Under the pieces are notes generated by a model. The model searched no databases and was not told where the DNA came from. It saw only the letters and a program-made list of their open reading frames with translations. Position numbers and translations under genes: made by a program. A stretch of DNA of 64,000 bases, from assembly GCA_003952965.2 (NCBI GenBank), contig CM025850.1, positions 17,031,717 through 17,095,716 of the forward strand. The letters are read 5' to 3'. Source of the stretch: Morella rubra (Eukaryota > Streptophyta > Magnoliopsida > Fagales > Myricaceae). Each line of letters opens with the position of its first letter. Within the stretch, counting starts at the first letter, position 1. Shown piece by piece: positions 1 through 10,373 of this stretch.

Positions 1-1144
1 TTCGATGCATTGTCAAAACGTTGTGTTTCATATCCGACATTCAAACGACAACAATAAGTGTCGTTTGAACACTGTAACACAAAACCGAAACTGTCGAGTT
101 GACTTCACCATTTCCAAAATCCATTAAAAAAAATGACATTTTGATGTATCAAATCATTCCCAAACAATCCTAAAGTAACTAGGAAGGTTCAAATTCAATA
201 ACATGAACTCATTTTTGAAGATTCATAGCATTTTAAAATCAAAATGCACCAAAACAAAATATATGAAAAAATGGATTGAAATACGTTAAAATGGATTATG
301 ATGGATTAAAATGCATTACAAAACTTACTTGTAATGTGTAGAGGCTAGGAAATACAAGTTGCACGGAGGAAACATAACATTGTGAGATTGAGAGAGTTTT
401 GGTGGTGAGTATGTGAATATGTGAGAAAATGAAAGGCTTGGAAGTTTGTTATAATCGGATGAACGTTCGAACACGTTTGAACGAGGGTTTCAACAATTTT
501 ACAACGGGTATGATATTGATCGATTCGTATTCCCAACATTCAATATTCGTTAGAACGGTTATGCAACCACGTTCGAACGTAATTAAAAAATAATAAAATT
601 TATGATGACGAGACGTGCATTTATAGTGGTAGGTGAAAACCCCAGGTTCGAACACGTTCGAATGGACACAGTTTTTCAACGTAAACTGCCATCCCAAAAA
701 GTGTATCCATGTTCAAACTTATCTTCTTCAAGAACGAACACTACGGATTTGGGTATCGAGATTTCCATGTTCGTTCGAAACTATTTATTGTCGTTCGAAC
801 TTTTAGGAGATTTGCGTTGGAATGTAACTCTTCATTCAAGTGCTTACAAAAGCATGTTCATATAGTTCAAATGGATATTTTAAATATTGAACATAACGAC
901 TTTAACTAACGAGCCTGTCCCAAAAAGTTTTTTTTTTTTTTTAAACAAGAAATTTCTTGGGACAAGAAATTTCTATCCTAAAAACGTTGTCACTTTTTTT
1001 GCAACGCTGCATGTCCGTCCCCTCCCCCCCAAAAAAAATCATTGCAAAAAAAAAAAAAAAAAAGATTTTGGGATGGTTTGAATTTTTGTCCCAAGAACAA
1101 CACCTACACTTTATTTTTGCCAAAAAGTCAAATTTGTTGTAGTG
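1..1144 (-). mobile_element. CACTA element 1, one terminal part (window-truncated)
   Basis: The right-hand end reads ...TTTGTTGTAGTG at 1132-1144, the inverse complement of a CACTACAACAAA terminus, which is the hallmark of CACTA (En/Spm) transposons. The sequence inside it carries many GTTCGAAC-like palindromes (for example 462-490, 560-580, 645-662, 770-800), typical of subterminal transposase-binding repeats. Bases 346-490 match the subterminal part of the second element at 8165-8300 (shared ctaggaaatac, then gattgagag). No transposase lies in this part; the rest is outside the window. Short ORFs here are not credible genes. The strand is given by analogy with element 2. Confidence 0.6.
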
Positions 1145-1333
1145 CTAGTAGTATGAGGACTGTGCCTAGGACCTAGAGCTTGCTCCCAACGAAGGTTCGA
1201 ATCACGGTAGTCCCGTTATGCTCTTGTGGTCCACACGCTATGTGGAATTCTCAAGTTTAAGTGGTGGTGGGCTTCGACCTAGCTTTATGATGGTCAATCC
1301 CCTGATGGCCTTTTTTACTTAAAAAAGAACACA
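1145..1333. other. Spacer between the two CACTA ends
   Basis: A 189-bp segment lies between the right end of CACTA 1 and the left end of CACTA 2. It has a pol III B-box-like GGTTCGAATC (1194-1203) and a T6 run (1311-1316), so a decayed tRNA-derived SINE is conceivable, but no convincing A box is visible. GTTCGAA motifs are also common in the neighbouring CACTA DNA. No gene is seen. Confidence 0.3.
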
Positions 1334-2568
1334 CACTACCAAAAAAAAAAAACTTTTGGTGACGAGAAGATTGAAGATCTAGAAGATCCAAGAAGCTCAA
1401 AAGTGAAGATTCAAGACCATATGGTATAATCTTCTAACTTTTAATTTCAATTTTTGATAAAGATTTGAATCACACACGTGCATATTTTTCAAACCGTGCA
1501 TAAACCTTTCTATCTCAAGTTTGATATTTATAATATGCCTTAAGCGCTCTCAAATCATACTCATATAAACTCCCAAACCTTATTTATATTCTTAAGGAGT
1601 TGGTTTTCGAAAATAGAAATTCAAAAAGGTCAAAATTGAGCTTTTAATTTATAGTGGATGTAGAACTGAGCTATAGCAATCGACCGAGTCAGACTTTTAA
1701 GAAACGTCACCGTCTGACATTTTTCACCATTGGGGCAATGGACACCTGTTGTGGTCGACTGCTACAATATACTGGTTCATAGGTATAACGTGAATTTAGA
1801 CAACCACGAACGGTTAGAAATGACTAGTTTTTGCATGTGGCATATATAAGGACCCTCTTAAGGCCTCATAAAAACACTTAAATGACCATACATCATTTGT
1901 TAAACTTGATAAAGATCAAAAAACACTTTTCAATCATATTTCTCAATCATGCACACAAATTACACTTTCATATCCTTGTCATTGTGTGAAGTAAAAGAGA
2001 TAGAACTTTCCATTATATTATCTACACTTTGAGAGAGTCAAATTCCTGTATCTTCCTTTTCAAATGAGTTTAGTTCCTTTAGTGAGGTTGTTCACTTAAA
2101 GAAGGAGCTTAGAGCGAGTATATAATGTTAGTGATCAGAAATTTAAGACACGTGTTAGTGCGATCTTGGATAACCTTAGATGACGGGAGGTTGATGAGAA
2201 TACCTTGAGAATTGACACAACTGGGTTTTTAGAAGATCTAGAAATTTAAGAAAATCAGATTATTGGGATTGCTCCAGGTATGTATATGATCTAATCTTTT
2301 GATATTGGAGAAATGCAATGTTTGATTACATTCCATAATTAATTTGTTTCGAAACTAACAGAGATCCCGTCTTCTCCTTCCATGCTGAAAGGGGGTTTTC
2401 CCCTCCTACATGCTGGAAGGGAAGGCTCAAAGGGTACTAAGCTCCGGATCAAGATCCTTTAATTCGTCGTTGTACTATCAATGTCTTTTGCATGCTCTGT
2501 ACTAGTAACTCCGTCATGAAAAGTTTTTTGAGGAGAAAAATTTATTTTGTCCCAAAAAATCTCTTTTC

Positions 2569-2600
2569 AGGACGGATTTATTTACATATAAATCCGTCCT
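2569..2600. repeat. Perfect 13-bp inverted repeat (hairpin)
   Basis: AGGACGGATTTAT (2569-2581) and its exact inverse complement (2588-2600) are separated by TTACAT. It lies in the 3' subterminal part of CACTA element 2, next to TCCCAAAAAA/GGACGGA motifs that resemble the element's ends. It may be a relic terminal repeat or a transcript 3' hairpin; the function is inferred only. Confidence 0.7.
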
Positions 2601-3238
2601 AAAATAAGCAGCATCGTTCAAACATCATTGCACGTCATCAAAAAATTTACTACTTTAACATTATTGCACGCAAATTGTCTGAAACGTTCGAATATGTTCG
2701 AACATTGTCCAACGGTCAATAGTGTTGCATTTGATACCGTTATAAGCCATTCCAAAGCCTATTTTGAAAGACATTTGATACCGCTCTAAACCGTTACAAC
2801 AGTCAAAAAAACATCTTCAATACCATTCTGAATGTGTTGCAACATTTTGCATGCTCAATGCTCAAACAACTTTAGACGACAAAAAAGGGTAAAGTTTTCT
2901 CCATTTGATATAGATCGCACGTATAAAGCTTTCTCCATTGGAAAGTAAGTGTCCGAACAGTAAAGAACGGCTACGCGAACCTCATTGAAAGTGATCGAAC
3001 AGTCAGATTGCTACAAAGTAATTGTTGGAATGGATTTTTTTTTCTTTTGCAATTTTTTAATTCGAAATTTTGAAAATAAAAAATATTTTCAAGAAAAAAC
3101 TATTAGACAAGAAATACAATAACTAATTTATTAACAAGCATCAAATTTAATATTAAATCTTTATTAAACATAATATTCGAAAAATACCGAAACAACAAAA
3201 ATAAAAGTGAACATAAAATACGCAATAAAACAAACATT

Positions 3239-4240
3239 CTATCTTACCCGTCGTGAAGAGTCTAACAGCTTCAAGAATTTTTGCATCTCGTGCTCCAACC
3301 ATGTCTCCAAAACTAGTCGTAATGGGTTTTCAATCTGCTTATGCTCCTCTTGCTGCACTTGTAAGAGACTTTTCATCTCTACTTGCTTGACCGCTAATTC
3401 TTCATACTCCTTCTACCTAGCACATGTTTGAGCATGAATCTCCTCAATCTCTTATTGTTGTTGCTCCAACTAGTGAGCAATATCAGTTGATACTGATATT
3501 GACACTGTAGACGACGAAGTAGCAAGAACCATCACACGACCCAAGCTACGCACATATCTAGCTTTCGTTCCTAAGACCTTGTTATAGACTTCAAGCTCAA
3601 TATATGACTTACTCTCAGATATGCATTTCTGCTGAAAAGCTTTATCTTTTCCTGCACATGCCCCATCAATAAAAGTAACATATTTATAATTTTAGTTGAA
3701 AGAACAATTATGCAACACATAAAATGAACTTATATTTAATTATTAAATTAAGCACTTACAAAAAATTTTCCTTGCAGCTTCGACACCCACTCGCCTTTAG
3801 CATTTGTATAATTATTTTTCTCCTACTCTGCTGGATCAATCTTGCACGTCTTAGGATCTCTTTGTTTCAAAACAAGGTAATTTAATATGTACTAATATTG
3901 TTCTTCTACAACGAAATAAAATTTCATTCAAGAATAACAACAATATCATTTTCAAACAACTGCGCAGAAATTATCCCGATCTTGATGCGTGGTAAGTAGT
4001 CAAACATGCACGATTTTGTTTACTAATTTCACTTTTTCTCCAAAAAAAAAAAAAAGAAATATATAATTAAAATGAACAATGAAAATATAACGAAAATCAA
4101 ATTATTGGTATACCTTGAACTCCTCACTAGAGAATAAATCGCATACTTTCTCCCACTACTCCACCAATGTATACCGTTGTGCATGTAGCAGGGCCTCTCT
4201 TTGGTACCCTACTTCACATACTACTTGTAGAGACAACACT
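3239..4240 (-). pseudogene. Decayed plant CACTA transposase (C-terminal 'Transposase_24'-like part)
   Basis: Read on the minus strand, the segment gives spaced coding blocks typical of the C-terminal region of plant Ptta/En/Spm transposases. A block ending ...DLFSSEEFK is at about 4112-4160. A basic block with KSEISKQNR and a threonine/histidine patch is at about 3960-4040. A block with LKQRDPKTCKIDP and GEWVSKLQGKFF is at 3770-3890. The final block (3239-3660) contains ESKSYIELEVYNKVLGTKA, ARYVRSLGR and a glutamine/glutamate-rich heptad region suggesting a coiled coil. Several in-frame stops (near 3416, 3462, 3474, 3834, 3989) show that it is dead. GT donors after EEFK (4112) and GKFF (~3763) suggest retained intron boundaries. 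Family assignment is from remembered motif resemblance, not a search. Confidence 0.6.
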
Positions 4241-4559
4241 TATATTGTCAGTAACTTTAGAGGTGACTATCAAATTTGAGAAACCACAAATTATAAGCTA
4301 TATGCTGTTCAAATTATTGACAGAAATAATCAATAGGAAAAAATAAATCAAATAAAAATAAGACATGTACATGCATAGCTACTTTGAGCCTTCCCTGGAG
4401 AAGGTGATCCAATCTCCAGCCAGATTGAAGGTAAGGGCTCCTCTAACCGTTCGAATAGTTTCGAGATACCAAAACAAGATCATTTCTAAAATTTGTGAAC
4501 ATTCAAACCATTAAACATTCGTTCGGACGGCGGTCCAACATAAGAAAAAAATATATGAG

Positions 4560-5545
4560 TATGTAAATATAGTATATAAGCATATGTATATATAGTATAT
4601 ATGCAAGTTAAAAACAAAATGTTGTCAACTATATACGTATTATAGCACATATACAAATATTAGAGCACATGTTTGGGAGTATGGAAATTCAACAAGAGCT
4701 TAATGTCGTGTAAGTACTTTATAAACATAATATTCTGAACTATATAAGTATATTATTACACATGTGTGAGAGTATGGAAATATTATTAGTACTTAATGTT
4801 GTGTATTTAAATATAATACTATTTATATTCTTTATTCATATGTCGTGTATTTAATTTTACATTAACTCAACATCTCAATAATATTATGTGTTTAATCACA
4901 TTAATTAGACACATCTCAATCACATGTATGAGAGTATGAATCATAATATATTATAGCACATGTATTAGTATTGTAGCACATATATGGAAATATAGAAATA
5001 CTATTAGTACTTTATGTCATGTATGTACATGTAGTATATAAGTAATTTATAAACCCACTGTTATTAACTATATAATGTATTTGTATAAGTAATAAAGCAC
5101 ATATATTGGAGTACGAAAATACTATTAGTATATAATGCTGTGTAAGTAATCAAATATGCAATGTTATTAACTATGTAAGCATTGTAGCATATGTATTGGA
5201 GTATGAAGATACTATTATTTCTTAATGTTGTGTAAGTAATTATAAACATAATGACGTATATTGAAACCCTACACAGGATGTATAAATATTATAAGTATTA
5301 TATAAGTTGCGAACCTGACCAAAGCTGCATTATAGATACGAAAACAGTAGAAAGTAACTTTGTAAGTGATATTTACTGTCGTGTACGTAAATGAAGTATA
5401 TAAGTAATTCATATATAAGAAGTGAATGATTTACGTACGCAAATGTAAGTATTTTAAAATATAAGTATATTGAAATATTATATTGTATCTATGTAAATGT
5501 AGTATATACAATGTTATTAACTGTATAAGTATTAAACCATTTCTA
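4560..5545. repeat. Degenerate AT-rich tandem repeat inside CACTA 2
   Basis: A unit of the form gcacat-gtatgg-agtatggaaatactattagta / cttaatg-tgtgtaagta recurs at roughly 90-120 bp spacing, with copies near 4679, 4774, 4992, 5112 and 5201. Individual copies are diverged and interspersed with TA-rich runs. No gene is seen. Confidence 0.5.
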
Positions 5546-6239
5546 CATTTCTACATTTCTATATTTTCTAAATATTTTGATAAATTTTATACTTTCTATA
5601 TTTTTAAGTAATTTTATTGATTTTTTTAAAATTAATTTTTTGCACCTATTCGAATCCGAGTTTGGACATCTTCATTTAACCAATAATATGGCATCGTTAG
5701 TCACATAAAGCTTTTAACGTATTTCCTTGATCCATTCGAACATTTTTAAGATACGTACCATTAAGGCACGGTTGTTTTTGACATTCTGGAACCTTTAAAC
5801 GGCTCAGAAACTATATTTTATTGTATTTCTCTATTTTTAAAACATATTTATTGTTTTACACTAATTAAATTTAATTCTTTTATACCATTCAAGCGCTAGT
5901 TTCAAGAGTTCGAACAAATTCATTTAACCTGAACAGTGTCGTTAGTTACTTAAAATTGTTCTAACGCATTTCCTTTTTAATTTTAAAATTATTTTATTTT
6001 TTCTCTTTTTTTTAAGTCATTTTATTGTTTCTTTAAAAATTAATTGTGATATATTTTGGGAAAATTTTGTAATAATATTGGTCATTACTATTATTTAATT
6101 TAGCACAAATATTAAATTTTTTAATCATTCTTTTATATCCATATTATTCACATTCTTTTGTAAAAATTTATATATTTAGCTCAGTTCATAAAATAAATAA
6201 AAATGTTCATACAACCTAAAGAAATAAGCGGAAAGAAAA

Positions 6240-6950
6240 AACAAATAAAATAAATGCAATCTCTAGATATTCTTCAGGGCATCTTCCATTTCTTTCTCAG
6301 TAGCATCAATTGCATCGAGGACCTCATCCCTCGCTTCTTCCACAACTCTCTGTACAGCGTCCACTCAAGTATTGAGCTCTACAATACTCTGCACCCTGGC
6401 CAACCGAGCATGAGAATATTCTGGTCGCTTATAACAGGCCATATATAAGAAAAGTAAGTCTGGCGTCAATCGATTGCAAATTGGCCTGGGTGACTCAGAA
6501 TGCCTCCATCAGTCTTCGCTCGTGCTCTTAAAACCAAGCTGGTAGACTCGACTGGCTCCTCAGCGTATGGAACCTAATGCTGCTGTGCACGAGCACAACG
6601 TGTCCCCTCCCTCAACGCATGGATCGGGTAAAGCTGCATAACACTGGGCTCATAAACCCTGACTTCAACACCACCATCAACCAAAAACCGAGTCAGCATT
6701 AACCCTTACAGTAGACTGCGCTACTCATGGTTCGCCTGAGTCTCTTTCCGGATCGTCCAGAACATATAAAGCTAGAGGTTGATCGATTCCTGACGCACGA
6801 CCATTAACATTATTTGTTAATTTGTTGACAAGTACCCCAATCTTCTCAAAACCACTATTTACATATTTAATTAATTTTGAAAAACCTTTAAACGTGAGTA
6901 ATATTTTAAATGAGTCTTCCGCTGAACTTTTCATGGGCAAAATGGTCAAT
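6240..6950 (-). pseudogene. Unrecognised transposon-borne coding debris
   Basis: On the minus strand, two stretches keep protein-like composition. Bases 6725-6949 contain DDPERDSGEP at their end. Bases 6250-6440 give a glutamate/alanine-rich helical stretch (RVVEEARDEVLDAID, TEKEMEDALKN) suited to a coiled coil. Between them, 6464-6720 is open in pieces with stops. Position upstream of the transposase relic suggests a second CACTA protein or an upstream exon of the same transposase. I do not recognise the family. Confidence 0.3.
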
Positions 6951-7499
6951 TATCGTAGAAGGTTAATTCGTGTCATAATCCCTGCTTGTGTGCATATTAT
7001 TGTTATAAGTAAGTCTAGGGGGTAAGTACGAGCACGAGATATGACAACACTCGATCGTATGATGCCTTAGGTCAATATTATAGACGAAGATCAAATGCAA
7101 CATACATCAGAAATCAGGCAGGTCATGCTGGTTCACAAATGAGGAGACCAGACATTGCTCCTACCTCGTCAATATACAGAACACCTCACTAGGCACCAAC
7201 TCAACGGGGTCCACTCTAGCCTCTATATGTCCAAGTAGGACGCAAGGATATCTGCTGTAAATCTAACCCAAACTTCACGAATGATGACCTCCCACTCATC
7301 CTCATCAACATCCATATCCACTCATGAGTAGTAGAAATCTCAAACAAGCATATTTTACAAGTTGCTTGTCCAAGAAAGTTGTTCGGTCCAAAAATGTCCT
7401 TATGAATAGTGCAACCTTCAAATAGATAGTCCCCAAAATCTTAGTATGGCAATGGACCCATCCACCACCACAAGGTGAGCAACAATCTAACACCGCCTG

Positions 7500-8560
7500 T
7501 CCTCCGAGGATGCAACAGTATCAAACGGCATCAACAAATATCAAACGGTTAAGTTAAACCCACAATTTTAAATAACCGTCCAAACAATTGTCAAAACCGT
7601 TCGAACGTAATTGACTAAACGCATAGCTTCATCACACCATCCAAACGACTACCTACATTGTTCAAATGTTTATTATTAAAAGCACAACTTCAATTATAGT
7701 CCAAATGAATAAGTTAATTTGTTCGAGACAAATAACAAAACGGTGCGTCCAACAAAAGTGTCCAAATAGTAGACTAAATCGTTCAAACATTTTCATAACA
7801 AATGCACAACTTAACAAACCGTCGAAACGGCCAACTTAAAGTTTTCGAGATAAGATCAAAATGGTGCATCTAAGTTTAAGCGTCTAAACGGTAAACAATA
7901 CCATTCACTATAACACAGAAACGAAACCATGCATTTTCAAATCCAAAGCCATGCATGCTATGCAATAAAAACAATCCAAAGCATGCATACACAAACTCTA
8001 AATATCTACATTCATCAAAAGAAATTGATTTAAAGCTAAATCTATCAAACAAGACTAAAATAAAATCAAAATCTATAAACTAAAAACCAATGCTAAATAC
8101 TAACTAAAAAAGGCAATTTAAATCGGTTATAAGTGATTAAAACAATGACCCGAAGAATTTTAATGCTAGGAAATACGAATTCTAGGGTCAAAATTAGAGC
8201 ATGTGATTGAGAGTGTTTGAGAGAAATGGGTGTGAGAAAAATGTGGAAATAATGCTCGGGTAGTTCTTATTTTCGTGCCTATGCGTTCAAACCCCTTTAA
8301 AATAACCGTTCACTACATTTTGAATGCCATGGACAAAAAACCTTTGAACTGTTTACTTTCCCTTGGAACGGTTAAAGATAGTCGTCGACGACACGACATA
8401 CATTAAATGCGGTAAGTGAGAAAGGTGTACCAACGTGTCCGAATGCTGCCTGCTTTTAAAGGACGCAATGGCGTTTCATCCCAAAAGATTCCCAAACATT
8501 AGAACGGTTAGGTATTTGTTCGAACGATTTTTTTGGGATGGACAAATCTGTATCTAAAAA
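7500..8560. repeat. CACTA 2 subterminal region with GTTCGAAC-type motifs
   Basis: Diverged copies of a (C)GTTCGAA/CCGTTCGAAC word and relatives (GTCCAAACG, GTTCAAAC) are spaced through 7560-7905 and again at 8285-8530. These are the expected subterminal binding repeats of a CACTA transposase. No gene is seen. Confidence 0.5.
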
Positions 8561-8776
8561 TCCTTCTTTTTGGGACAACACAATTCTGTCCCAAATGAAC
8601 AACCTTTTTATTTTGCAACTAAAATTTCTATGGCAAAAACAAAATTCGAGATGGTTTTAATTTCCTTCGGAAAAACATTCTTCCACTATATCTTGGGACA
8701 ACAAAGAGTACTTTTTGGGACAGATATTTTGACATCTCCAAAAAAGTCGTCCCAAAAAGTTAAATATGTTGTAGTG

Positions 8777-9096
8777 AATCTAATTTTAAGGGACTCGAGT
8801 ACTTGTATATCTTTTTGGTACTTTTTTTTTAAAACAAATTTAGCCATTACAAGAACATTATGGTACAACTATCTTAAAATTAGTCTTGATTTATTCGAAG
8901 CAATATATTTAATTATTTATTTCTTATTCCTTATTCCTTAACTAGATATACTAAAAAATCACCTCTCCATTGCCTGACTATGCAAATGAGTTCATTCTCA
9001 CCATATATTAAAAACATCAACAATTGATCAGACATTCATTACGAACAATTGGCATTGAATTTGAACTACACATTAGCAACCTTCTCTTTAGACTAG
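8777..9096. other. Intergenic, nothing recognised
   Basis: AT-rich sequence between the CACTA end and the tandem repeat that precedes the gap. No coding signal was found on either strand. Confidence 0.4.
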
Positions 9097-9140
9097 TCAA
9101 AACCTAACCGTCCAACCTCTTCCTCTCCTCCGATCTCCAG

Positions 9141-9373
9141 GGCAAGTGGAGCTCCAGCTCCTCCCGTCCTCCTTCCTTTCCCAGCACAACCCTTTGTGAG
9201 GCTCGGCAAAATCTCCCACCTTTTCTCTTGTTTTTTTTTTTAAATTTTCCTTTAAGAGATGGAGGCTAGAAGTGGAGCTCCAGCTCCGGGAGCCTCCTTC
9301 CTTTCCCAGCACAACCCTTTGTGAGGCTCGGCAAAATCTCCCACCTTTTCTCTTGTTTTTTTTTAGTTTTTGC
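9141..9373. repeat. ~125-bp tandem duplication ending at the assembly gap
   Basis: Two near-identical units start at about 9145 and 9271 (shared AAGTGGAGCTCCAGCTCC, CCTTCCTTTCCCAGCACAAC, GGCTCGGCAAAATCTCCC and a CTCTTG-T9/T10 run), offset 125-126 bp. The second runs straight into the N block, so the array probably continues and caused the gap. Units are CT-rich on the plus strand. No coding function is supported. Confidence 0.75.
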
Positions 9374-10373
9374 NNNNNNNNNNNNNNNNNNNNNNNNNNN
9401 NNNNNNNNNNNNNNNNNNNNNNNNNNNNNNNNNNNNNNNNNNNNNNNNNNNNNNNNNNNNNNNNNNNNNNNNNNNNNNNNNNNNNNNNNNNNNNNNNNNN
9501 NNNNNNNNNNNNNNNNNNNNNNNNNNNNNNNNNNNNNNNNNNNNNNNNNNNNNNNNNNNNNNNNNNNNNNNNNNNNNNNNNNNNNNNNNNNNNNNNNNNN
9601 NNNNNNNNNNNNNNNNNNNNNNNNNNNNNNNNNNNNNNNNNNNNNNNNNNNNNNNNNNNNNNNNNNNNNNNNNNNNNNNNNNNNNNNNNNNNNNNNNNNN
9701 NNNNNNNNNNNNNNNNNNNNNNNNNNNNNNNNNNNNNNNNNNNNNNNNNNNNNNNNNNNNNNNNNNNNNNNNNNNNNNNNNNNNNNNNNNNNNNNNNNNN
9801 NNNNNNNNNNNNNNNNNNNNNNNNNNNNNNNNNNNNNNNNNNNNNNNNNNNNNNNNNNNNNNNNNNNNNNNNNNNNNNNNNNNNNNNNNNNNNNNNNNNN
9901 NNNNNNNNNNNNNNNNNNNNNNNNNNNNNNNNNNNNNNNNNNNNNNNNNNNNNNNNNNNNNNNNNNNNNNNNNNNNNNNNNNNNNNNNNNNNNNNNNNNN
10001 NNNNNNNNNNNNNNNNNNNNNNNNNNNNNNNNNNNNNNNNNNNNNNNNNNNNNNNNNNNNNNNNNNNNNNNNNNNNNNNNNNNNNNNNNNNNNNNNNNNN
10101 NNNNNNNNNNNNNNNNNNNNNNNNNNNNNNNNNNNNNNNNNNNNNNNNNNNNNNNNNNNNNNNNNNNNNNNNNNNNNNNNNNNNNNNNNNNNNNNNNNNN
10201 NNNNNNNNNNNNNNNNNNNNNNNNNNNNNNNNNNNNNNNNNNNNNNNNNNNNNNNNNNNNNNNNNNNNNNNNNNNNNNNNNNNNNNNNNNNNNNNNNNNN
10301 NNNNNNNNNNNNNNNNNNNNNNNNNNNNNNNNNNNNNNNNNNNNNNNNNNNNNNNNNNNNNNNNNNNNNNNNN
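9374..10373. other. Assembly gap, exactly 1000 N
   Basis: A block of 1000 undetermined bases. The round size suggests a scaffold placeholder rather than a measured length. Apparent open frames crossing it are artefacts. Confidence 0.98.

Larger units (their letters stand above)
1334..8776 (-). mobile_element. CACTA (En/Spm-like) DNA transposon, element 2
   Basis: The left terminus CACTACCAAAAA (1334) and the right terminus ...AACATATTTAAC inverse complement (TTGTAGTG ending at 8776) align as terminal inverted repeats: CACTAC, then an A/T-rich stretch, then AACTTTT(G/T)GG(T)GACGA. The ~7.4 kb between them holds a decayed plant CACTA-type transposase on the minus strand (3239-4240), further minus-strand coding debris (6240-6950), a degenerate AT-rich tandem repeat, a hairpin and GTTCGAAC-like subterminal motifs (about 2690-2710, 7560-7900 and 8505-8530). 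The transposase polarity makes the 8776 side the 5' end. The flanking trinucleotides (ACA before, AAT after) do not match, so the ends may have been exchanged with another copy or the target duplication may have decayed. Confidence 0.62.

Noticed and set aside
1145..1330. tRNA gene suggested by GGTTCGAATC
   Set aside because: No cloverleaf or credible A box, and the GTTCGAA word is abundant in the adjoining CACTA repeats. Kept only as a weak SINE possibility.
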